Assembly: GCF_016785095.1 (NCBI RefSeq)
Contig: NZ_JAEKJB010000010.1
Span: 62,001 to 126,000 of the forward strand
Length of the DNA stretch: 64,000 bases
From: Alloalcanivorax marinus
Lineage (GTDB): Bacteria > Pseudomonadota > Gammaproteobacteria > Pseudomonadales > Alcanivoracaceae
Direction of reading: 5' to 3'
The notes under the pieces were generated by a model. The model worked only from the letters and a program-made list of their open reading frames with translations. It did not search any database and was not told where the DNA came from. The translations under genes were made by a program, and so were the position numbers. This document shows positions 24,811-34,196 of this stretch, piece by piece (within the stretch, counting starts at the first letter, position 1; the number at the start of each line of letters is the position of its first letter).

Positions 24811-26175
24811 ATGACTTCGACCGTATCCACCATCGTCGCCCCGGAAGGCAGCCTGGAAGTTCTCAGCCAGCAAGAGGTGGAGCGCCTGCGCGATACCTCC
24901 ACCAAGGGGCTCCATGACCTGCTGCGCCGCTGCGCCCTGGCGGTGCTGAACGCCGGCACCCCCACCGACGACAGCCGCCAGGTGCTGGAAACCTATCGAA
25001 ACTTCGAGATTCAGGTGATTCAGGAGGACAGGGGCCTGATGCTCAAGCTGGACAACGCGCCGGCCGGTGCTTTCGTGGACGGCCGCATGATTCGTGGTAT
25101 TCGCGAGCACCTTTCGGCGGTACTGCGCGATATCGTCTACGTGGCCAACGAAATCGAGCATGGTGGCCGCTTCGATCTGGAGGACACCGACGGCATCTCC
25201 AACGCGGTGTTCCACATCCTGCGCAACGCCGGTGTGCTGCATGCCGGCGTGCTGCCCAACCTGGTGGTGTGCTGGGGCGGCCACTCCATCTCCCGCGAGG
25301 AATACGATTACTCCAAGAGCGTGGGCTACCAGCTCGGCCTGCGCGGCCTGGACATCTGCACCGGCTGCGGCCCGGGCGCCATGAAGGGCCCGATGAAAGG
25401 CGCCCATGTGGCGCACGCCAAGCAGCGCAACCGCCAGGGCCGCTACCTGGGCATCTCCGAGCCGGGCATCATCGCCGCCGAAGCCCCCAACCCGATCGTC
25501 AACGAACTGGTGATCATGCCGGACATCGAGAAACGGCTGGAGGCGTTCCTGCGCATGGCTCACAGCATCATCGTGTTCCCCGGCGGCGTCGGCACCACCG
25601 AGGAGATTCTTTATTTGCTGGGCGTGCTGCTGCACCCGAGCAACCGGGACATCCCGCTGCCGGTGGTCTTCACCGGCCCGGCGGAAAGCGCCGAGTACTT
25701 CCGCCAGATCGACACCTTCATCCGCTACGCCCTGGGCGACGACGCCGCCAAACGCTACCGGATCATCGTCGACGACCCGGAGGCGGTGGCGCTGGCGGTG
25801 CGCGAGGGCGTCGACGACCTGACCGCCTTCCGCCGCAAGCAGGACGACGCCTTCTACTACAACTGGCGCCTGACGGTACCACTGGAATTCCAGAAGCCGT
25901 TTCAGCCCACCCACGCCGCCATGACGGCGCTGGCCCTGCGCAAAGACCTGCCGGTGTTCGATCTGGCCGCCAACCTGCGCCGCGCCTTCTCCGGCATCGT
26001 CGCCGGCAACGTCAAGGAAGCCGGCATCCAGGCCATCGAGGAACACGGCCCCTACCGGCTCACCGCGGAGCCGGGCCTGATGGCCCAGCTGGACATCCTG
26101 CTGCAATCGTTCGTGGCGCAGAGCCGCATGAAGCTGCCGGGCAGCCATTACCAGCCCTGCTACGTTTTGGAATGA
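24811..26175 (+). CDS. ppnN: Pyrimidine/purine nucleotide 5'-monophosphate nucleosidase
   Basis: A 454-residue LOG-family enzyme of the E. coli YgdH/PpnN type (E. coli 454 residues). The LOG core contains GGHSISREEYDYSKSVG, GCGPGAMKGPMKGA and the PGGVGTTEE phosphoribohydrolase motif. N-terminal and C-terminal extension domains, which in E. coli bind (p)ppGpp, are also present. It cleaves nucleoside monophosphates to the base and ribose 5-phosphate, in nucleotide salvage. A single gene, convergent with the SDR gene at 26221. Confidence 0.95.
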   Translation: MTSTVSTIVAPEGSLEVLSQQEVERLRDTSTKGLHDLLRRCALAVLNAGTPTDDSRQVLETYRNFEIQVIQEDRGLMLKLDNAPAGAFVDGRMIRGIREHLSAVLRDIVYVANEIEHGGRFDLEDTDGISNAVFHILRNAGVLHAGVLPNLVVCWGGHSISREEYDYSKSVGYQLGLRGLDICTGCGPGAMKGPMKGAHVAHAKQRNRQGRYLGISEPGIIAAEAPNPIVNELVIMPDIEKRLEAFLRMAHSIIVFPGGVGTTEEILYLLGVLLHPSNRDIPLPVVFTGPAESAEYFRQIDTFIRYALGDDAAKRYRIIVDDPEAVALAVREGVDDLTAFRRKQDDAFYYNWRLTVPLEFQKPFQPTHAAMTALALRKDLPVFDLAANLRRAFSGIVAGNVKEAGIQAIEEHGPYRLTAEPGLMAQLDILLQSFVAQSRMKLPGSHYQPCYVLE

Positions 26176-26188
26176 TCGAGAAGCGGAA

Positions 26189-26208
26189 TCGCGGTGGTTC
26201 CACCGCGA
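26189..26208. terminator. 9-bp hairpin between convergent ppnN and SDR genes
   Basis: TCGCGGTGG, loop TT, CCACCGCGA. Its placement between the two stop codons suggests a shared terminator. It has no T-run. Confidence 0.5.
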
Positions 26209-26220
26209 TGCACCGGCCGC

Positions 26221-26991
26221 TTAGCGGGGCTGCATGCGGATGCCGCCGTCCAGGCGGATGGTCTCGCCGTTGAGGAAGGTGTTCTCCGCCATATGGCACA
26301 CCAGGGCGGCGTACTCCGGCGGTTCACCGAGCCGTTTCGGGAACTGGGTCATCTCGATCAGCGGCATTTTCACCTTGTCCGGGGCGGCGTTCATCAGCGG
26401 GGTGTTGAAAATGCCCGGGGCGATGGTGTTCACCCGGATGCCCAGCTTGGCCAGGTCCCGGGCCATGGGCAGGGTCATGCCCACCACGCCGCCCTTGGTG
26501 GCGGCGTAGGCCACCTGACCCACCTGACCGTCGAAGGCGGCCACCGAGGCGGTGTTGACGATCACGCCGCGCTCATTGTCCTCGCCGGGTTCGTTCTCGG
26601 CCATCACCGCCGCCGCCAGCCGCGCCACGTTGAAGGTGCCGATCAGGTTGATTTGCACCACCATGTTGAACACGCCCAGATCATGGGGCTGGTTGTCCCG
26701 GCCCACGGTCTTCATGGCGGACCCCACGCCGGCGCAATTCACGCACAGGTGGATGGCACCGAACCTGTCCCGAGTGGCGTCGATGGCGGCCTTCACCGAG
26801 GCTTCGTCGGTGACGTCGGTGGCCACGAAACCGGCGGCCTCGCCCAACTCGGCGGCGGCCTGGGCGCCCTTTTCCTCGTCCCGGTCCAGGATCATCACCT
26901 TACCGCCCTTGGCGATCAGCGCCTCGGCGGTGGCCCGGCCCAGGCCGGAGGCGGCCCCGGTGATCACGGCGACTTTACCTTCAATGTTCAT
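26221..26991 (-). CDS. Short-chain dehydrogenase, 3-hydroxyacyl-CoA dehydrogenase type-2-like
   Basis: A 256-residue SDR. The NAD-binding motif is TGAASGLGRAT, the NAG motif appears as NCAGVG, and the active site is YAATKGG with an upstream Ser in VNTASVAAF. Overall it resembles the HSD17B10/3-hydroxy-2-methylbutyryl-CoA dehydrogenase group, which acts in beta-oxidation of branched or short acyl-CoA. The ATG at 26991 has AAGGAG upstream and is preferred over a longer frame. A partial REP core lies upstream at 27026-27038. Confidence 0.85.
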   Translation of the reverse strand: MNIEGKVAVITGAASGLGRATAEALIAKGGKVMILDRDEEKGAQAAAELGEAAGFVATDVTDEASVKAAIDATRDRFGAIHLCVNCAGVGSAMKTVGRDNQPHDLGVFNMVVQINLIGTFNVARLAAAVMAENEPGEDNERGVIVNTASVAAFDGQVGQVAYAATKGGVVGMTLPMARDLAKLGIRVNTIAPGIFNTPLMNAAPDKVKMPLIEMTQFPKRLGEPPEYAALVCHMAENTFLNGETIRLDGGIRMQPR

Positions 26992-27151
26992 ACTGACTCC
27001 TTGTTTTATGGCCCGGCGGCGTTTCGCTTCAGCCGCGATCAAAGGTTGTTAAAAGCACACTATAACGAAGCGCCGGTGTGCCGACATTGTTGCTTCCGCT
27101 CAACGGTGTGCGCATTCTGGATACCATCCGGCACCAGCAAGGGGATTGCCC

Positions 27152-28456
27152 ATGAGCCAGCCTGACAGCCCGCCAAACCACCCCGGCCTCGCCGACCGGC
27201 TGGCCAACACCCGGCGTTTCAGTGAAACCCTGTGCCAACCCTTGAGCGTCGAGGACATGGGCCTGCAGGCTTGCCCGGAGGTAAGCCCGCCACGCTGGCA
27301 TCTGGCGCATACCACCTGGTTCTTCGAGACCTTCATCCTCAAACCCCACTGCCCGGATTACCACCCCTTCGACGAGCGTTTCGAATACCTCTTCAACAGT
27401 TACTACAACGGCATCGGCGCCCAATACCCGCGCCCGCGCCGGCACCTGCTATCGCGCCCGGACACCGCCACCGTGTACCGCTGGCGGGCCCGGGTGGACG
27501 ACGCCATGCAGGACCTTCTGGCCCGTGATGACAACCCGGCTCTACTGGCGCTGGTGGCCCTGGGCATCGAGCACGAACAGCAACATCAGGAACTGCTGCT
27601 CACCGACATCAAACACAGCTTTTCCTACAACCCGCTGTGGCCGGTCTACCAGGATCGGGAGGATACGGACGCCCGGGCAGCGGAGTTCGCCTGGATCAAC
27701 CACCCGGGCGGCCTGGTGGAAATCGGCGCCCGGCCCGGCGACGGCTTTCACTTCGACAACGAGACCCCACGCCACCGCCAGTGGCTGGAACCCTTCGCCC
27801 TGGCCAACCGGCCCAGCACCTGCGCGGAGTACCTGGCGTTCATCGAGGACGGCGGCTACCGCCGCCCGGAGCTGTGGCTCTCCGACGGCTGGGACTGGGT
27901 GCGCCAGGCCGGCGCCGAGGCGCCTTTGTACTGGTTTCTGGACGATGGCGCCCCGCAATACTACACCCTGGCCGGGCGGCGCCCGATCCGGCTCAACGAG
28001 CCGGTCGCCCACCTCAACCATTACGAGGCGGACGCTTTCGCCCGCTGGTGCGGCAAGCGGTTGCCCACCGAAGCGGAATGGGAACATGCCGCCAACGGCC
28101 TGCCGGTAGCTTCCGGCGGCTTCGTGGACAACCGCCGGTTTCACCCCTCCGTGGCCCGCGCCGACGCGCCGGGCACCCTGCTGCAGATGTTCGGCGACGT
28201 CTGGGAATGGACCGCCAGCGCCTACCTGCCCTACCCGGGTTTCGCCCCGGAAGAAGGCGCCGTGGGGGAATACAACGGCAAGTTCATGAGCAACCAGATG
28301 GTACTGCGCGGCGGCTCCTGCGCCAGCAGCCGCGACCATCTGCGCGCCAGTTACCGCAATTTCTTCCAGCCCCACCTGCGCTGGCAGTTCAGCGGCGTTC
28401 GTCTGGCCCAAAGCATGGAGGCGCCCCGTGGCCCATCCCCAACAGCTATTGCCTAA
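27152..28456 (+). CDS. egtB: Ergothioneine biosynthesis sulfoxide synthase EgtB
   Basis: A 434-residue non-heme iron enzyme that joins hercynine to a thiol donor. The N-terminal DinB-like domain supplies iron ligands: His50 in RWHLAHTTWFFE, and His141 and His145 in HEQQHQE. The C-terminal half is an FGE-sulfatase domain ending in RASYRNFFQPHLRWQFSGVR. The ATG at 27152 has AAGGGG at 27139-27144; a TTG two codons earlier is an alternative. It overlaps egtD by 29 bases. No egtA, egtC or egtE is adjacent. Confidence 0.93.
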   Translation: MSQPDSPPNHPGLADRLANTRRFSETLCQPLSVEDMGLQACPEVSPPRWHLAHTTWFFETFILKPHCPDYHPFDERFEYLFNSYYNGIGAQYPRPRRHLLSRPDTATVYRWRARVDDAMQDLLARDDNPALLALVALGIEHEQQHQELLLTDIKHSFSYNPLWPVYQDREDTDARAAEFAWINHPGGLVEIGARPGDGFHFDNETPRHRQWLEPFALANRPSTCAEYLAFIEDGGYRRPELWLSDGWDWVRQAGAEAPLYWFLDDGAPQYYTLAGRRPIRLNEPVAHLNHYEADAFARWCGKRLPTEAEWEHAANGLPVASGGFVDNRRFHPSVARADAPGTLLQMFGDVWEWTASAYLPYPGFAPEEGAVGEYNGKFMSNQMVLRGGSCASSRDHLRASYRNFFQPHLRWQFSGVRLAQSMEAPRGPSPTAIA

Positions 28457-29402
28457 TCTGACCTTCCTGGACCTGCGGCCACCGGTGACCGACGCCGCCC
28501 GGGAGGTGGCGGCCTCGTTGTCCGCCCCCTCGCCAAGCCTGGACCCGAAGTACTTCTACGATCAGCGCGGCTCCGCCCTGTTCGACGCCATCACCCGCAC
28601 CCCGGAGTACTACCCGACGCGCACCGAGGCGGCCCTGCTGACCGAGCACGCCGATGCCATGGCCGCGCAACTGCCCGGCGAGCTGGTGATCGCCGAGCCC
28701 GGCGCCGGCGGCTGCGACAAGGCGCGCCTGCTGCTGGACCGCTGGCGGCCGAGCGGCTATATGCCCCTGGAGATCTCCCGGGAATGCCTGCTCGGCGCCA
28801 CCCGCGCACTGGCGCCGCGCCACCCCTCGGTGCACTTTACCGCCGTGTGCGCGGACTATTCCCAGGCGCTCAGCTTCCCCGCCGACGACCAGGGCCGGCC
28901 ACGGCTGGTGTTTTTCCCGGGTTCCACCATCGGCAACTTCGAACCGGTCGCGCGGGCGGACTTCCTGGCCGGCCTGCGGCGCCTGGCCGGTGACGACGGT
29001 TTCCTGCTGATCGGCGCCGACCTGCAAAAGGACCCGGGCCGCCTCAACGCCGCCTACAACGACGCCGAGGGCCACACCGCCGCCTTTAACCGCAACGCCC
29101 TGCACCACCTCAACCGGCGGCTGGACTGCGGCTTCGAGCCGGACGCCTTCGAGCACCTGGCTTTCTATAACGAGACCGCGCAACGCATTGAAATGCACCT
29201 GGAATGTCTCCGCGACCAGACCGTCAGCGTGGCCGGGCGACGGATCGCGCTGCCGACGGGCACCCGCATCCACACCGAAAGCTCCTACAAGTTCACCGTG
29301 GAGGGGTTTTCCCGGGAGCTGGTGGAGGCCGGTTTCGCGCCGTTGTCGAGCTGGGTGGACGACGAGGAGCTGTTCAGCATTCATCTGGCCCGCGCGGCCT
29401 GA
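28428..29402 (+). CDS. egtD: L-histidine N(alpha)-methyltransferase EgtD
   Basis: A 324-residue SAM-dependent enzyme that trimethylates histidine to hercynine, the first step of ergothioneine synthesis. The family pattern includes PKYFYDQRGSALFDAI near the N-terminus, the SAM site IAEPGAGGCDKARLLL, FFPGSTIGNFEP, and IHTESSYKFTVEGF toward the C-terminus. The start is GTG at 28428 inside the egtB 3' end, so the pair is translationally coupled. Ergothioneine protects against oxidants. Confidence 0.95.
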   Translation: MAHPQQLLPNLTFLDLRPPVTDAAREVAASLSAPSPSLDPKYFYDQRGSALFDAITRTPEYYPTRTEAALLTEHADAMAAQLPGELVIAEPGAGGCDKARLLLDRWRPSGYMPLEISRECLLGATRALAPRHPSVHFTAVCADYSQALSFPADDQGRPRLVFFPGSTIGNFEPVARADFLAGLRRLAGDDGFLLIGADLQKDPGRLNAAYNDAEGHTAAFNRNALHHLNRRLDCGFEPDAFEHLAFYNETAQRIEMHLECLRDQTVSVAGRRIALPTGTRIHTESSYKFTVEGFSRELVEAGFAPLSSWVDDEELFSIHLARAA

Positions 29403-29439
29403 GCCCCATCGGGGAACCGTCCGGTAATTCTCGAACGCT

Positions 29440-29461
29440 GTAGGAGCGGCTTCAGCCGCGA
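29440..29461. repeat. REP sequence (single)
   Basis: GTAGGAGCGGCTTCAGCCGC plus GA, a clean copy of the dispersed 22-base REP, after egtD. Confidence 0.7.
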
Positions 29462-29517
29462 TAGCCCGGCGGTTGGCCGCGGCGAAAGCGAGCGCCGCCG
29501 CGCGGTGTGGCCGCCCG

Positions 29518-29544
29518 CGCTGTATCCTGTATCCTGAAGTCTGT
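29518..29544. repeat. Third copy of the CTGTATCCTGTATCCTG dispersed repeat
   Basis: CGCTGTATCCTGTATCCTGA followed by AGTCTGT, matching the two copies at 10401-10430 and 10525-10553. It lies 45 bases before the thioesterase start in the non-coding leader. No inverted partner was found nearby. Confidence 0.6.
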
Positions 29545-29588
29545 ACCGCGCCGGACCGGCGGCGCCACCGGGGAAGGAACGAGCATCC

Positions 29589-30131
29589 ATGCTGGAACTG
29601 ATCAGCGCGGCACGGCGCCGCAAGAGAACGCCGACCCACGACCTGTTCGACACGGTGCGGATGGAATTCCGCGTCGGGCTGCTCGACATCGACCTGAACC
29701 TGCAACTCAATACCGGCAAATACGTCAAGATCATGGACCGCTGCCGGCTGGAACACGCCGTGGTCACCGGCCTGCTGAACCGCGCCGTCGAGGCACGCAC
29801 CAGCACCGTGGTGGCCAACACCGAAATCGCCTACATCCGCGAACTGCGCCCCTACCAGCGCTTCCAGGTGCACACCCGCATGCTCGGCTGGGACGACAAA
29901 TACAGCTACTACGACCAACGCTTCGAATCACAGCGCAAGCTGCATACCCACGCCCTGCACCGGCTGGCGCACATGTACGGCGGCAAGACCATCAGCCCGC
30001 AGGCGTTCCAGGAAATGACCGGCCTGAATCTGGTGTCCCCGCCGCTGCCGGAATACGTGCAGGACTGGAAGACCCTGTTGCAGAACAAGCGGCGCCTCAC
30101 CGAACGGGATATCGATCCGGAGCGTTTCTGA
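29589..30131 (+). CDS. Hotdog-fold thioesterase family protein (4HBT_2/THEM6-like)
   Basis: A 180-residue protein. The central pattern DIDLNLQLNTGKYVKIMDRCR corresponds to the D-x-D-x-N-x-H-x-NN helix-start motif of 4-hydroxybenzoyl-CoA thioesterase-like proteins, here with Gln-Leu-Asn in place of His-x-Asn. A beta-strand pattern VVANTEIAYIRELRPYQRFQVHTR follows. It is likely a cytoplasmic acyl-CoA hydrolase of unknown specificity. ATG at 29589 with AAGGAAC upstream. Not obviously connected to egtBD. Confidence 0.75.
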   Translation: MLELISAARRRKRTPTHDLFDTVRMEFRVGLLDIDLNLQLNTGKYVKIMDRCRLEHAVVTGLLNRAVEARTSTVVANTEIAYIRELRPYQRFQVHTRMLGWDDKYSYYDQRFESQRKLHTHALHRLAHMYGGKTISPQAFQEMTGLNLVSPPLPEYVQDWKTLLQNKRRLTERDIDPERF

Positions 30132-30141
30132 TCGCGCTTGA

Positions 30142-30226
30142 TCGCGACTGAAGCGGAACGCCGCCCGGTCGCTCCTACAGCGGAAGGCTTCGGTGGCGCG
30201 CGTCGTCGGAACGACTTCAGTCGCGA
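30142..30226. repeat. REP pair, one copy carrying an internal insertion
   Basis: The left copy (30142-30178) reads as a REP whose middle is lengthened by GGAACGCCGCCCGG. A degenerate inverted copy ends at 30226 (ACGACTTCAGTCGCGA). The same lengthened form recurs at 54855-54903. Located between the convergent thioesterase and LysE genes. Confidence 0.6.
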
Positions 30227-30227
30227 T

Positions 30228-30842
30228 TCACGCCAGCAGCACCCCCACCGCCAGAGCCACCATCAACACGGCGGCGACGCGCTCCACCCAGGGCCCGTGG
30301 CGCAGTGCCCCCGCCGGCGCCCGGCCCCGGACGATCAGCAGCCGCGCCACCAGCAGATCCCAACACAACACCACCAGAAACATCCACAGCCCGTAAAGCG
30401 CCTGCACGGCGGTGGGCGTGCCCCGGGCGGCCAGCACCGAAAACAGGCTCATGTAGAACAGCCCGTTCTTGGGGTTGAGCAGCGCCGAGGCCAGCCCGGC
30501 CAGGAGCCCCGCCCGGGGGTCTGTGATGGCGCCGCCCACCCCGATCATGCCACCACGTGCCGCCGAGGCCGCCTGCCAGAAACGCATGCCCAGGTAGAGC
30601 AAATAGCCGGCCCCCGCCCACTGCACCACCCGGAACAGCAGCCCGCCGGAATCCAGCAGCGCGAAGCCGCTTACCGCCAAGGCGATGAAGATGCCGTTGC
30701 CCAAAGCCACGCCCAGGCAAACCGCCACCGACGCCCGCCACCCGGACACCAGGGCGCTGCGCGCGATCAGAATGAAATCGGGGCCGGGGCTCAACAGGGC
30801 AAGAAAATGGGCACCGGCGACGGGAATGAACGAATCCAGCAT
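30228..30842 (-). CDS. LysE family amino-acid/metabolite exporter
   Basis: A 204-residue inner-membrane protein with five to six hydrophobic segments. The N-terminal LALLSPGPDFILIARSAL carries the SPGPDF motif of the LysE/RhtB superfamily, and NPKNGLFYMSLF is the second conserved element. ATG at 30842 is preferred to a longer frame from 30887 because it begins directly at the first membrane segment. It follows the AraC regulator at 30911-31693 on the same strand and is its likely target. Confidence 0.88.
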   Translation of the reverse strand: MLDSFIPVAGAHFLALLSPGPDFILIARSALVSGWRASVAVCLGVALGNGIFIALAVSGFALLDSGGLLFRVVQWAGAGYLLYLGMRFWQAASAARGGMIGVGGAITDPRAGLLAGLASALLNPKNGLFYMSLFSVLAARGTPTAVQALYGLWMFLVVLCWDLLVARLLIVRGRAPAGALRHGPWVERVAAVLMVALAVGVLLA

Positions 30843-30910
30843 GGGCCTCTCCGTGCACGGAGAGGGCACCTTAGAGAAAAGCGGCACGGCGGGATTGAAG
30901 AAAAGTGCGC

Positions 30911-31693
30911 TCAGCGCGGCCGCTGATAGGCGCCCGGCGTCATCGCCACGCGCTCCTTGAAAGCACGCTGAAAATGGCTCTGGTCGGCGAAGCCGAGATC
31001 ATGGGCCACCTCGGTAAGCGCCGCGCCCTCGCGAAGCAGGCGCCTTGCCCGGTCGATGCGCCGGTCCAGCCGGTAGGCGTGGGGGGTCATGCCGGTGGCG
31101 CCCTGGAAACGGCGATTCAGTTGATAACGGCTCAACCCCAGCCGCGCCGCCAGCGCCGGCAGCGAAGGCGTCTCGGCGAGGGGCGCCGCCAACCAGCGGC
31201 GTACCGGTTCCAGCTCCGGCGCCGCCGGCGGCGGGCCCACCAGGGGCTCGCCACGCCAATCGTTCCGGCTCAGAAACGCCGCCAGCGCCGCGGCCTTGGC
31301 ATCGGCGCCACGACGTGAAAACAGGCAATCATTGAGGTGCTGGAAACGCTCATAGGCGGACCGGTCCCGGCGCACCTCGACCCCGGTGGGCAACGTGCCC
31401 GCCCAACGCCGCATCCAGGCCACGTCCACATACAGCATCTGGTAGCCCCAAGTGCGCCCCGGCAAGGGGTTACAGGCGTGCGGCAGCCAGGCTGGAATGC
31501 TGATCAAGGTGCCCGGCTCCAGAACGCGGCCGGCGCCAGGGCAGCTGAAATCACTGCGACCGCGATCGACCACACCGATGGACCAGGTGGAGTGGCTGTG
31601 CGGGCGGTAACAGGCGTGGCTGTCCGTGGCGCGCCGGCTCTCAACGAACGGCAGGCGCGGGTCGCGCCACAATCGGGCGGAAGACTGGGTCAT
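30911..31693 (-). CDS. AraC family regulator with cupin-like sensor domain
   Basis: A 260-residue regulator. The N-terminal AraC_binding (cupin) domain contains HSHSTWSIGVVDRGRSDF and PGTLISIPAWLPHACNP. The C-terminal two-HTH domain includes LPALAARLGLSRYQLNRRFQ and LTEVAHDLGFADQSHFQRAF. Upstream ATG codons at 31723 and 31747 are alternative starts; none has a strong ribosome-binding site. AraC regulators of this shape commonly control a neighbouring LysE-type exporter, as the layout here suggests. Confidence 0.85.
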   Translation of the reverse strand: MTQSSARLWRDPRLPFVESRRATDSHACYRPHSHSTWSIGVVDRGRSDFSCPGAGRVLEPGTLISIPAWLPHACNPLPGRTWGYQMLYVDVAWMRRWAGTLPTGVEVRRDRSAYERFQHLNDCLFSRRGADAKAAALAAFLSRNDWRGEPLVGPPPAAPELEPVRRWLAAPLAETPSLPALAARLGLSRYQLNRRFQGATGMTPHAYRLDRRIDRARRLLREGAALTEVAHDLGFADQSHFQRAFKERVAMTPGAYQRPR

Positions 31694-31791
31694 GATCGAT
31701 CCGTTGGATGGCAACGATTCCATTTTACCGTGGCCGGCCCGATGCACGATACCGTCGACCCCCTCCCCGCTTCCCCGTTACAATCCGGCCC

Positions 31792-32292
31792 ATGAGTAAA
31801 ACCCGTATCGGCACCCCCTGCATTGGCGTCTGTTCCACCGTCTTCGGCGACACGGTCTGTCGCGGCTGCCGCCGCTTCAGCCATGAAGTGGTGGACTGGA
31901 ACGCCTACTCCGAGGAACAGAAACGGCTGGTCTGGCAGCGTCTCGACGAACTGCTCACCCTGGTGGTACGCAACTACTTCGAGGTGGTGGACGCGACCGC
32001 CCTGGCCGCCCAGCTGGACTATCAGAATCTGCGCTACCAGACCCAGCTCTCGCCGGAGGGCTGGGTTCCGGAACTGCTCAAGGCGGCCGGCCGCCAGCGG
32101 CTTGATTACGCCGTATTCGGGCTGCGACCACTGGCCGAGGCCCAAGGCCTGGCGCCCCGGGAGCTGTATGACCAGATCAGCAAGGAATGCCACGCCCTGA
32201 ACCAGGCCCATTATGACCGTTCATTCGGGCGACCGGTGGGCATCACCGGGGAGCTGGTGCGCCACGCGGCGCGCGAAAACGGGTTGTTTTAG
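31792..32292 (+). CDS. DUF1289 family protein with N-terminal cysteine cluster
   Basis: A 166-residue protein. Residues 9-27 carry CIGVCSTVFGDTVCRGCRR, the four-Cys DUF1289 signature (C-x3-C-x9-C-x2-C), followed by WNAYSEEQKRLVWQRL. The remaining 110 residues are a helical extension of unknown role. The cysteines may bind a metal or iron-sulfur cluster (inference). It is divergent from the AraC gene and converges on zur. Confidence 0.8.
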   Translation: MSKTRIGTPCIGVCSTVFGDTVCRGCRRFSHEVVDWNAYSEEQKRLVWQRLDELLTLVVRNYFEVVDATALAAQLDYQNLRYQTQLSPEGWVPELLKAAGRQRLDYAVFGLRPLAEAQGLAPRELYDQISKECHALNQAHYDRSFGRPVGITGELVRHAARENGLF

Positions 32293-32300
32293 AGGCTGGA

Positions 32301-32756
32301 TCAGGCGCAGTCCCGGCAGCGGCCGTGTATCTCCACCGGTTGCGGGCCGGCGCGAAAACCTTCCTGCCCCAGGCTGCGGTTAAGCTGCCGGCGCAGCGCC
32401 GCGTCCATGGGCGCCTCGCGCACGGTGCCGCATTCATCGCACACCAGAAACAGCGTGCCAGCGTCGTGGCCATGATCGCAGGCCAGGTGATCGCAGGCCA
32501 GGTAGCGATTGGTGGAGGCCAGGCGGTGCGCCAGGCCGGCGGACACCAGGAAATCCAGAGCCCGGTAAATGGTGGGCGGCTTGGCGCCCGGCTGGTGCTC
32601 GCGCTGCAGCTCGTCGAGCAGGTCATAGGCGCTCACCGGGCCCTGGTGGCCAAGCAGCAGCGACATCACCTGACGGCGCTGGGGCGTCAGCCGCAGGCCC
32701 TGCTCCTGGCAGCGCCGTTGGGCAATATCCAGTTGTTCTTCCTGCGTGTACGGCAT
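32301..32756 (-). CDS. zur: Zinc uptake regulator (Fur family)
   Basis: A 151-residue Fur-family repressor. The winged helix is at about 18-85 (RLTPQRRQVMSLLL and KPPTIYRALDFLV). The C-terminal half holds a His-rich segment (CDHLACDHGHD) and two CxxC pairs (CDECG, CRDC), which fit structural zinc. Placement directly after a ZigA-like zinc GTPase with a Zur-type palindrome in front supports Zur over Fur. It follows that gene on the same strand after 84 bases containing an 11-bp hairpin. Confidence 0.88.
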   Translation of the reverse strand: MPYTQEEQLDIAQRRCQEQGLRLTPQRRQVMSLLLGHQGPVSAYDLLDELQREHQPGAKPPTIYRALDFLVSAGLAHRLASTNRYLACDHLACDHGHDAGTLFLVCDECGTVREAPMDAALRRQLNRSLGQEGFRAGPQPVEIHGRCRDCA

Positions 32757-32775
32757 GTTCTCTCCCGACCCGGTG

Positions 32776-32801
32776 CACTCCGCCCGACACCGGGCGGAGT
32801 G
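32776..32801. promoter_or_regulatory. Perfect 11-bp hairpin in the zigA-zur intergenic region
   Basis: CACTCCGCCCG (32776-32786), 4-nt loop ACAC, CGGGCGGAGTG (32791-32801), located 20 bases before the zur start. No T-run follows on the minus strand, so an attenuator, RNA processing or stability hairpin is as likely as a terminator. Confidence 0.5.
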
Positions 32802-32840
32802 TTACATTATCCGGTCATCCGGAGCGCTTGAACAGGCCGT

Positions 32841-34052
<1,212 letters not shown>

Positions 34053-34085
34053 GGGAGGTCTCCCGGGAAATCGTTTGGGGATAAA

Positions 34086-34099
34086 TATGTTATAACATA
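34086..34099. promoter_or_regulatory. Candidate Zur box upstream of zigA
   Basis: TATGTTATAACATA is a perfect 14-bp palindrome in an AT-rich patch 34 bases before the zigA start, matching the GTTATAAYATAAC-type Zur consensus of gammaproteobacteria (family knowledge). Zur would repress zigA-zur when zinc is sufficient. Confidence 0.7.
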
Positions 34100-34196
34100 A
34101 CAACAGCAAAGCAAAAGCTATCGCGAACCGGGTCATTTTCTTTCCCCGCCGCGCCGGTCACCATGCGTGTTTGGATGCCCACAGCGGAGACCCTCC

